DNA of 13,024 bases from Sulfurimonas sp. (GCA_027858865.1 JAQIBW010000088.1:1-13024), one strand, 5' to 3'; positions 1 through 5,320 are shown, numbered from the stretch's first letter. Notes: generated from the letters alone by a model not told the origin. A program made the numbers and translations.

Positions 1-134
1 AATGCCTAATCGCTAACTGTTTCGTTAGTTATTAAGTCTATTTACTTGCTTAGTTTTCAATGATCTCAAACAATCTCAAAAGCTTCAACTCGAAGTCTTT
101 CTAGGCCTTTTAAACAAGGTCTCTTTGTTTGTGG
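1..134 (-). other. Putative rRNA operon leader (5' part), minus strand
   Basis: No gene is seen here. Read on the minus strand, this segment lies just downstream of a strong -10 box and runs off the left edge of the window. It carries short hairpins: arms at 112-117 and 125-130 (AAACAA/TTGTTT), at 13-17 and 24-28 (CTAAC/GTTAG), and a CTTC/GAAG pair near 83-95. Around 44-65 the minus strand reads GATCATTGAAAACTAAGCAA, which resembles the segment often found in bacterial rRNA leaders and spacers shortly before a mature rRNA. I infer that a 16S rRNA gene begins beyond the left edge on the minus strand. No mature rRNA sequence is inside the window, so this is not proven. Confidence 0.45.
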
Positions 135-169
135 ATGGGAATTATAGGGGGTTGTTGCTTAGAAGTTTC
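134..169 (-). promoter_or_regulatory. Strong rRNA-type promoter, minus strand
   Basis: On the minus strand a perfect TATAAT (141-146) is followed by a C-rich discriminator (TCCCATCC). It is preceded at 17 bp by a weak -35-like GAAACT (164-169). Farther upstream (about 181-235) the minus strand has A/T runs that could act as an UP element. A consensus -10 plus a GC-rich start region and an UP-like tract is typical of growth-rate-controlled stable RNA promoters, and a weak -35 is normal in Campylobacterota. Transcription would start near 134 and run left. It is divergent from the Bax-inhibitor-family gene. Confidence 0.5.
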
Positions 170-294
170 TTAATCGGTTGGGAAGTTTTTACAAAGTTTT
201 TAAATTGTTTATTTTTCTCAATACTTTTTAATATAAGTTATTATTCCCTTACATATATATAGAAAATTAAATAGTTGTTGCTATGCGTTAACTC

Positions 295-333
295 TTTATA
301 TATAGAATTCTTAAAACAATATTATTATGAGGA
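295..333 (+). promoter_or_regulatory. Candidate promoter and RBS of the Bax-inhibitor-family gene
   Basis: The 170-339 stretch is very AT-rich and has no gene. A TATATATAGAAT run at 297-308 could hold the -10 box. The same 11 bases TATATATAGAA also occur at 254-264, giving a second possible -10. A clear ribosome binding site GAGGA (329-333) sits 6 bases before ATG 340. The RBS is well supported; the exact promoter is not, because the region is rich in TATA-like runs. Confidence 0.4.
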
Positions 334-339
334 AAAAAT

Positions 340-1038
340 ATGGGACTTTATGATCGTGATTACGCAAGAGGTAACTCTTTTGCTAATGAAAGCGCTACAC
401 GTAGCGACTCTCAAATCATCTCTTTTGTTAAAGAGACGTACAAACTATTCGCAGCTTCTATGATGGCTGGGGCAGTTGGTGCATACGTTGGTGTTCCTTT
501 TGCAGGAACAATAGCAGCTTGGTTCTTACCACTGTTTATTTTAGAGATTGGTCTTCTTATAGGACTACACTTTGTAAAGCATAAGCCAGGGATTAACCTA
601 ATGGTTATGTTTGCTTTTGTATTTATGACAGGTTTAATGCTTGCTCCTTTACTTTCACAAACACTAGGAATGAGTGGAGGTGGTGCTATTATTGGTAATG
701 CATTTGCAATGACTTCAGTAGTATTTGGATCTATGAGCTTTTTTGCTATTAAGACTACAAAAGATTTTACAAGCTACGGTAAGCCTTTAATGATTGCTTT
801 ATTTGTAATTATAGGATTTTCAATTGTGAATATCTTTTTAGGTAATCCAATGCTTAGTGTTATCATCTCTGGTGCTGTTGTGTTTTTATTTAGCATCTTA
901 GTTGTATATGACACTCAAAACATTATGAAAGGTGCTTATGAAACTCCAATCGATGGAGCAATCGCACTTTACTTAGACTTTTTAAATATCTTTACTGCAC
1001 TACTACACCTATTTGGTATTTTTGGCAATGACGACTAA
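340..1038 (+). CDS. Bax inhibitor-1/YccA (LFG/TMBIM) family membrane protein
   Basis: A 232-residue inner-membrane protein with about seven hydrophobic helices (roughly 33-57, 59-78, 86-105, 114-137, 149-168, 171-190, 207-228). The hallmark C-terminal region is present: YDTQ at 190-193 and LYLDFLN at 210-216. It supplies Asp191 and Asp213, which match the paired pH-sensing aspartates of Bacillus YetJ, a calcium-leak channel of this family. Bacterial members (E. coli YccA, YbhL) are linked to membrane protein quality control and ion leak, but the role here is unknown. The start at ATG 340 follows a good GAGGA ribosome binding site. The last 11 bases overlap the next gene, so the two are probably co-transcribed and translationally coupled. 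I recall a related gene directly before secG in Campylobacter jejuni. Confidence 0.9.
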   Translation: MGLYDRDYARGNSFANESATRSDSQIISFVKETYKLFAASMMAGAVGAYVGVPFAGTIAAWFLPLFILEIGLLIGLHFVKHKPGINLMVMFAFVFMTGLMLAPLLSQTLGMSGGGAIIGNAFAMTSVVFGSMSFFAIKTTKDFTSYGKPLMIALFVIIGFSIVNIFLGNPMLSVIISGAVVFLFSILVVYDTQNIMKGAYETPIDGAIALYLDFLNIFTALLHLFGIFGNDD

Positions 1039-1441
1039 AGAGTCTTTATCACCCGAACTTTTTCGGGTGATAGATGCAAATCTCAACCGCCTTAAAGAAG
1101 GCATCCGAGTTGTTGAAGATATCATGAGATATCGGGATAACAACAAAGACTTCTCATCTAAGCTCAAACAACTTAGACATAAATCTCGCATAAATGAGAT
1201 AGATAAACTACTTACACACAGAGATAGCATCAATGATGTACTTCGTCCAACTATAAAAAGTGAACTGAACCGTACAAATATAAAAAGTATAATTATTGCA
1301 AACTTTAAAAGAGCACAAGAGTCTTCAAGAGTTTTAGAAGAATTATTTAAACTTTATGATACGACTTATAGTGAAAACTTTAAATACATAAGATACGAGC
1401 TGTATAACTTGGAAAAAGAGATAGTTCTTAACGAGAAGTAA
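1028..1441 (+). CDS. thiD2: Stand-alone ThiD2-type hydroxymethylpyrimidine phosphate kinase
   Basis: A 137-residue helical protein matching the ThiD2 domain that in cyanobacteria and others is fused to the N-terminus of thiamine phosphate synthase (ThiE). Telltale blocks are LFRVIDANLNRLKEGIRVVE (11-30), LKQLRH (46-51), the HRDS segment near 64-67 and ANFKRAQESSRVLEE (91-105). ThiD2 phosphorylates HMP-P to HMP-PP in thiamine synthesis. Such proteins are often labelled thiamine-phosphate pyrophosphorylase, but no ThiE barrel is present here, so that label would mislead. ATG 1028 is preferred over an in-frame TTG at 1013: it lies inside the previous gene's stop region, as in coupled translation, with only a weak RBS. 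The gene ends tail-to-tail with bioC, overlapping it by 14 bp. Family is fairly sure; activity is inferred. Confidence 0.8.
   Translation: MTTKESLSPELFRVIDANLNRLKEGIRVVEDIMRYRDNNKDFSSKLKQLRHKSRINEIDKLLTHRDSINDVLRPTIKSELNRTNIKSIIIANFKRAQESSRVLEELFKLYDTTYSENFKYIRYELYNLEKEIVLNEK
1036..1071 (+). repeat. Perfect 10-bp hairpin in the start of thiD2
   Basis: ATCACCCGAA (1048-1057) and TTCGGGTGAT (1062-1071) are perfectly complementary around a CTTT loop. Just before it, TAAAGAGTCTTTA (1036-1048) is a smaller palindrome that begins at the stop codon of the upstream gene. The hairpin covers codons 7-15 of thiD2. It is not followed by a T run on either strand, so it is not a classic terminator. It could slow ribosomes or polymerase, or protect the upstream message. 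Confidence 0.6.
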
Positions 1442-2114
1442 TGAACACCACTTCAAACTCTAAGTAGTTTAACGGATAATCATGCATAAGTTTTTTTGTC
1501 TGTTTATAATCTAACACTTTTCTAGAACCACTTACTCCACTGTTTTTTATGTACTTAAACATATCTCTAGTACTTTCAAACTCTAACTTATACTCTACTA
1601 CTTCTAGTTCTGCATCAAAATATTTCTTTTGAAGTTTATCTATTTCATCAGCACTTCTTAGTAAAGGAGTTAAATTTGCAGTTTCATTCAAAGTTTTAAA
1701 AGTGTTTGCACTAAAGATAGCTAGAGAAACGGGAGCATTTAAGGTTTTTATGTTTTTAAAGACCATGTCAAGGTCCTCGGCCCATTGAAGAGCAGATGCT
1801 GAGAAAATATAATCATATTTGTATGTTAAAAGATTTTCAAAAAGTGTTTTATCATTAAAGTCACCATAGATGCACTCACAGTTCTTTGCCTTTGGATGCA
1901 GCTCTAACATTCCTGGAGCAAAATCTACTCCTGTAAAGTGCTCATACTTCCAGTCAAGACTATTATGTAGTGCTCCACTGCCACAACCTAAATCTAAAAT
2001 ATTTTTAGGTCTATTTTTGACTTTTTTTAGTAGTCTCTTTATAACTTTGTTTTGAATAACATTATAAGAATCATAATGTAGAGCATGTTTTGAGAATTCT
2101 GAACTTATCTTCAT
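1428..2114 (-). CDS. bioC: BioC-like SAM-dependent methyltransferase (malonyl-ACP O-methyltransferase)
   Basis: A 228-residue class I methyltransferase. It has an N-terminal FSKHALHYDSY (7-17), the SAM-binding LDLGCGSG (40-47), the acidic GVDFAPGML loop (62-70), GDF (84-86) and SASALQWAEDL (105-115), which matches the BioC block. BioC methylates malonyl-ACP so that the fatty-acid machinery can build pimeloyl-ACP for biotin. It is slightly shorter than E. coli BioC (251 residues). The start ATG (2112-2114) shares bases with the znuB stop (ATGA at 2114-2111), implying translational coupling as the last gene of the zinc operon. No other biotin gene is nearby. A different small-molecule methyltransferase remains possible, but the QW and C-terminal blocks favour BioC. 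Confidence 0.75.
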   Translation of the reverse strand: MKISSEFSKHALHYDSYNVIQNKVIKRLLKKVKNRPKNILDLGCGSGALHNSLDWKYEHFTGVDFAPGMLELHPKAKNCECIYGDFNDKTLFENLLTYKYDYIFSASALQWAEDLDMVFKNIKTLNAPVSLAIFSANTFKTLNETANLTPLLRSADEIDKLQKKYFDAELEVVEYKLEFESTRDMFKYIKNSGVSGSRKVLDYKQTKKLMHDYPLNYLEFEVVFITSR

Positions 2115-2908
2115 CGCTTATTAACAACTAATGAGATTATAAATATCACCAGAATCGATAAAACAATAGTCGCACCAGATGGCAGAGAGAAGTAAAAAGA
2201 GAGTGTCATACCAGATGCAACGCTTAGTAATGCAAAAGCTAAAGAGATAAGAAGTGTTCTCACGAAGCCTTGTCTATATTGCATAGCAGATACAGTAGGG
2301 ATAACCATAAGAGCACCGATAAGTAGACTTCCAACAACTCTTATAGATAGGGCAATAATCACCGCCACGATGCTTACAAGAAGGAAGTTAAGCAGTTTTA
2401 CTTTTATACCACTTGTTTTTGCCACTTCTTCATCATAAGCGATAAAATAAAACTCTTTTGAAAAAAGCAGTAAAACACTTAGACACAATGTTCCAAATAT
2501 TGAAATGGTAATAACATCTGCACTACTAACAGACAAAATAGAACCAAAAAGATATGAGAAAAGAGAATTATTGAATGCTCCACCTAGCGAGACTATTATA
2601 ACAGCTATCGCAAGTGAACCTGAAAGCAAAATAGCAAGTACCGCATCTGAATATAGTGAAAAATACGCTCGAAGATATTCTATAAGCCAAGCTGAGAGTA
2701 TTGATACTATTACAGCCATCCAAATAGGGTTAAATCCTGCTACTAAACCTACTGCCACACCAACTAAAGCGGAATGTGCAAGTGTCTCACTAATCATAGA
2801 ATAACGACGTAACACTATAAATGTACCACTTACAGATGCTAACACTGCGATAATCATCCCTGCTAAAAAAGCTCTTTGCATAAAATCATAGGCGAACATT
2901 TCAAACAT
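2111..2908 (-). CDS. znuB: Zinc ABC transporter permease ZnuB
   Basis: A 265-residue polytopic permease of the ABC-3 (ZnuB/TroC) family with about eight or nine hydrophobic helices. Family blocks visible are the N-terminal MFEMFAYDFMQRAFLAG, RRYSMISETLAHSALVGVAV (residues about 34-53) and IGALMVIPTVSAMQY in the second half. It forms the inner-membrane channel that accepts zinc from ZnuA and is driven by ZnuC. I chose ATG 2906-2908 rather than a TTG one codon earlier, because AAGGGG on the minus strand (2912-2917) then sits at a normal spacing. That RBS overlaps the znuC stop codon, so the genes are tightly coupled. The stop overlaps the bioC start. Confidence 0.92.
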   Translation of the reverse strand: MFEMFAYDFMQRAFLAGMIIAVLASVSGTFIVLRRYSMISETLAHSALVGVAVGLVAGFNPIWMAVIVSILSAWLIEYLRAYFSLYSDAVLAILLSGSLAIAVIIVSLGGAFNNSLFSYLFGSILSVSSADVITISIFGTLCLSVLLLFSKEFYFIAYDEEVAKTSGIKVKLLNFLLVSIVAVIIALSIRVVGSLLIGALMVIPTVSAMQYRQGFVRTLLISLAFALLSVASGMTLSFYFSLPSGATIVLSILVIFIISLVVNKR

Positions 2909-2917
2909 CAAAACCCC

Positions 2918-3682
2918 TTAGTGCTCATGCTTATGGTTATGAAGCAGATGTGCTTCTATCCCATAAAGCTCGCTCATCTCTTCACAACTTAGAGCTTCTT
3001 TTGGGTTGTTACAGATTATTGCTTTTTGGTTGATAGTAAAGAGTCTTGCAATATCATCAGCTATTACCCCTATATCATGAGTGATAAAAACTATAGTAAT
3101 TTTCTCTTCTTGGTTTAACTGCTTTAAAAGAGCATAAAATCTTTTTTGAGAAACCATATCTACACCGGTATTAGGCTCATCTAAAATCAAAATCTCTGGT
3201 TTAGATGCTAAAGCTCTAGCAATCATAACTCTTTGTCTCTGTCCGCCTGAAAGAGTCCCTATCATCTTGTCTTTTAAGCTGTAAACATCCATCTTATTCA
3301 TCGCATCTAGAACACAAGCGTTATCTTCTTTACTCATTCTTGAAAATAGTTTTCTTTGAGAAGTTCTACCCATATTAACAACATCTTCTACCGTTGCTGG
3401 AAAGTTTGCATCTACATGTATTGCACGTTGTGGAACATAACCTATCTTGTGCCACTCTTTAAAATCTTTTATACGCTTTCCAAAGATTCTAGCTTCGCCA
3501 CTTGTTGGTTTTTCAAGCCCTAAAAGAACTCTTATTAGTGTTGTTTTTCCACCACCATTTGGTCCAATAATTGCAATATACTCGGCACCAAAGATTTCTA
3601 AAGAGATATTAGAAAGTATCTCTTGATCTCCAGCACGAAAGTATAAGTTTTTTACATCAAAGATAGGTAGTGTAAATTTCAT
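2918..3682 (-). CDS. znuC: Zinc ABC transporter ATP-binding protein ZnuC
   Basis: A 254-residue ABC ATPase with all nucleotide-binding motifs intact: Walker A GPNGGGKTT (40-48), Q-loop Gln85 in VPQRA, signature LSGGQRQR (144-151), Walker B ILILDEP (164-170) and the switch His202 in THD. It powers zinc import through ZnuB. The C-terminus ends HLLHNHKHEH, with five histidines in the last ten residues. That is a plausible metal-sensing or metal-holding tail, which some ZnuC proteins have. Its ATG (3680-3682) shares bases with the znuA stop TGA (ATGA), so translation is coupled. Assignment to zinc rather than manganese rests on the His-rich ZnuA neighbour. Confidence 0.93.
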   Translation of the reverse strand: MKFTLPIFDVKNLYFRAGDQEILSNISLEIFGAEYIAIIGPNGGGKTTLIRVLLGLEKPTSGEARIFGKRIKDFKEWHKIGYVPQRAIHVDANFPATVEDVVNMGRTSQRKLFSRMSKEDNACVLDAMNKMDVYSLKDKMIGTLSGGQRQRVMIARALASKPEILILDEPNTGVDMVSQKRFYALLKQLNQEEKITIVFITHDIGVIADDIARLFTINQKAIICNNPKEALSCEEMSELYGIEAHLLHNHKHEH

Positions 3683-4611
3683 TCGCAGACCAAGGCTTTA
3701 GATATCTTTTGTAAATTTGTGAGCATAATATCTTCATAACTAAGATTTTTTTCTGCTTCGTTCGCTGTAATATTTCCAAGGGGTTGAAGTACATCAACAC
3801 TTACTTTTGCTTCATGAGCTATACTCTTCATTGCCTTATTGCTTACAAAACTTTCAAAAAACACAGTCTTAACATCATGCTCTCTTACGTGTTCTATCAG
3901 TCTTACCATATTCTTCGCACTCGGTTGTGCATCTGGAGATAATCCGCTTAGTGCCTCAATGTGAAAACCATAGTTATTACTCAAATATGAAAAAGCATTA
4001 TGGTTTACGATAATTGTCTTTTTTTTACAATTTGCAAGAAATTTCTTATATTTAGCATCCAAAGATTTTAACATTTGTATATATTTTTCACTATTACTAT
4101 TATATAAATCCGTATTTTTTGGAGATAATTTGATAAATTCTACCCTCATAAGCTTTGTAGCACTAATCATATTTTGTATATCTAACCAGTAATGTGGATC
4201 AACTGCTTCATGTCCATGATCATGATGAGCATGTTCTTCGTGTCCATCTTTAGGTTTTAAAAGATGAACAGACTTGCTCATATCTATAACTTTCGATTTA
4301 AACTCGAATGAACTAGTCCAAGGTTCTAAACCCGCTCCACTATATACTACCAAATCACTTCCCATGATTTTAGCCATTAGCTTTGGTGTTGGCTCAAAAC
4401 TATGAGCATCTACACCAAAAGGCAGAATCATTACTAAGTTTAGTGTATCTTGTGAAATATTTTTAGCGATGTCATACAGGGCAAATGTACTCAAAGATAC
4501 TGTAGGTTTTTCGTTCTTTACTTCTGCTTTTGCATCTTGTTTTGAAACATCCATTTGCAAAATAAAGGTAGCAATGATTAAAACAAATATAATATTTCTA
4601 AAATCTTTCAT
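3679..4611 (-). CDS. znuA: Periplasmic zinc-binding protein ZnuA
   Basis: A cluster A-I metal-binding protein of 310 residues from ATG 4609-4611. That start gives a normal signal segment, MKDFRNIIFVLIIATF, and is preferred over an in-frame TTG at 4644 that would add 11 residues and cross the -10 box. Expected metal ligands are His70 (in GVDAHSFEPTP), His140 (DPHYWLD) and His204 (VNHNAFSYL). The charged His-rich loop HEEHAHHDHGHE (about 124-135) is the zinc-specific ZnuA hallmark. Where many relatives have Asp in LDPLG, this protein has Gln (LQPLG, about residue 276). It captures zinc in the periplasm and hands it to ZnuBC. It is first in the znuACB-bioC operon, behind a palindromic operator-like site. 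Confidence 0.93.
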   Translation of the reverse strand: MKDFRNIIFVLIIATFILQMDVSKQDAKAEVKNEKPTVSLSTFALYDIAKNISQDTLNLVMILPFGVDAHSFEPTPKLMAKIMGSDLVVYSGAGLEPWTSSFEFKSKVIDMSKSVHLLKPKDGHEEHAHHDHGHEAVDPHYWLDIQNMISATKLMRVEFIKLSPKNTDLYNSNSEKYIQMLKSLDAKYKKFLANCKKKTIIVNHNAFSYLSNNYGFHIEALSGLSPDAQPSAKNMVRLIEHVREHDVKTVFFESFVSNKAMKSIAHEAKVSVDVLQPLGNITANEAEKNLSYEDIMLTNLQKISKALVCE

Positions 4612-4680
4612 AATTATCCAAAATCTTTTTGAAATTATATCCAATTTTATAACTAGCTTATTAATATAAGTTGGTAATAA
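4612..4680 (-). promoter_or_regulatory. znuA promoter with palindromic operator (candidate Zur box)
   Basis: On the minus strand TATAAT (4634-4639) lies 23 bp before the znuA ATG and can serve as its -10. Upstream is a 34-bp imperfect palindrome: TTATAACTAGCTTAT (4647-4661) and ATAAGTTGGTAATAA (4666-4680) match as inverted repeats at 12 of 15 positions, with a 4-base centre. It covers the place where the -35 would be, as expected for a repressor site. Zinc uptake operons are usually repressed by the Fur-family protein Zur, which binds AT-rich palindromes. The assignment to Zur is inferred from position only. Confidence 0.55.
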
Positions 4681-4699
4681 CTATTTTTTTGGGTATAAT
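4671..4699 (+). promoter_or_regulatory. secG promoter, overlapping the znuA operator
   Basis: TTGGTA (4671-4676), a 17-bp spacer and a perfect TATAAT (4694-4699), then TCGCAAC, make a good sigma-70 promoter reading right toward secG. The -35 box lies inside the right arm of the palindrome upstream of znuA, so a repressor bound there could affect both directions. A TATAATTCGC motif also appears before pyrG (8227-8236). Transcription would start near 4706, giving an unusually long leader of about 160 bases. Confidence 0.6.
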
Positions 4700-4729
4700 T
4701 CGCAACTTTCAAAATAGCATGGAGAATAA

Positions 4730-4867
4730 ATCACACTAGTGTGATGGGCTTCCTGCCGAAGGAAACCAAGCGTTAGCGTAACTCAAGGAATTCATTTCCT
4801 TTAGTGTTATGAATGAAAATCAAAGGTTTCCTTAAATTTTATGAAATATAATTAAAGGAATTTATAA
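4730..4867 (+). promoter_or_regulatory. Structured 5' leader of secG (possible RNA switch or inserted repeat)
   Basis: There is no convincing gene, but dense inverted repeats are present. ATCACACTAGTGTGAT (4730-4745) is a perfect palindrome. GGCTTCC (4747-4753) pairs with GGAAACC (4761-4767) apart from one mismatch. GTTA/TAAC pair at 4772-4782. AAGGAA (4785-4790) pairs with TTCCTT (4796-4801). AAGGAAACC (4759-4767) is also perfectly complementary to GGTTTCCTT (4825-4833). TTCCTTAAATT (4828-4838) pairs at 10 of 11 positions with AATTAAAGGAA (4850-4860), which contains the secG ribosome binding site. ATCACACTA (4730-4738) can also pair with TAGTGTTAT (4802-4810) at 8 of 9. Several of these pairings exclude each other. 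It matches no riboswitch class I recognise. Confidence 0.5.
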
Positions 4868-5206
4868 ATGACAACTAGTTTTTTACTTATTGTTCAGATC
4901 ATTTTAGTTGTAATACTAGTAATAGCTGTACTTCTCCAAAAAAGCTCAAGCATTGGTCTTGGCGCATATAGTGGCTCAAACGAGTCTGTGTTTGGTGCTA
5001 AAGGACCAAATAGTTTTTTAGCAAAAGCTACATTTCTTATAGGTTTTTTATTTGTTTCAAATACAATCGCTTTAGGTTACCTTTACTCTTCTACAGCACA
5101 GACTTCTGTAGTAGACAACATGGTAGAGACTACAAATGTAGTAGCACCAACAGCAACTACACCAGTTGTTGCACCAGCTAAAGAAGAAACTCCAGTTACA
5201 AAATAG
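4868..5206 (+). CDS. secG: Preprotein translocase subunit SecG
   Basis: A 112-residue SecG. The first membrane helix is about 3-23, followed by the conserved cytoplasmic segment QKSSSIGLGAYSGSNESVFG (24-43), then a second helix at about 52-73 and a low-complexity C-terminal tail rich in Thr, Val, Pro and Ala. SecG joins SecY and SecE in the inner-membrane channel and assists SecA-driven export. The start at ATG 4868 follows AAAGGAA (4854-4860) at good spacing. It heads a secG-frr-pyrE cluster, an order I recall from Campylobacter. No clear terminator follows it, though frr may have its own promoter. Confidence 0.93.
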   Translation: MTTSFLLIVQIILVVILVIAVLLQKSSSIGLGAYSGSNESVFGAKGPNSFLAKATFLIGFLFVSNTIALGYLYSSTAQTSVVDNMVETTNVVAPTATTPVVAPAKEETPVTK

Positions 5207-5280
5207 TTGCATTCTTGCAGCTATTTTAAGCTCTCTATAACTCTCTCTTTTCAAAAAACTTTATATCATTTAAACAAAAT

Positions 5281-5320
5281 TTGCTACAATATCGTAATTA
5301 TTTTTCAAACAATCAAGGAA
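5281..5320 (+). promoter_or_regulatory. Candidate frr promoter and RBS
   Basis: The 119-bp gap between secG and frr holds TACAAT (5285-5290), a plausible -10 box without a recognisable -35, and a ribosome binding site AAGGAA (5315-5320) 5 bases before ATG 5326. No strong terminator is visible after secG, so readthrough from the secG promoter is also likely. Confidence 0.4.

Noticed and set aside
275..463. Small plus-strand reading frame overlapping the start of the Bax-inhibitor-family gene
   Set aside because: No ribosome binding site, overlaps a clear family gene in another frame, and its protein resembles nothing.
1048..1071. Rho-independent terminator after the Bax-inhibitor-family gene
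   Set aside because: No T run on either side and it lies inside conserved thiD2 codons, so a plain terminator call is not supported.
2505..2804. Plus-strand frame opposite znuB
   Set aside because: Antisense shadow within a well-recognised permease gene, with no promoter or RBS.
4730..4840. tRNA, SRP RNA or a known riboswitch (glycine- or c-di-GMP-like) in the secG leader
   Set aside because: The GCCGAAGG and GAAGGAA strings recall parts of glycine-riboswitch and SRP RNAs, but the surrounding conserved cores of these RNAs, and any cloverleaf, are missing.
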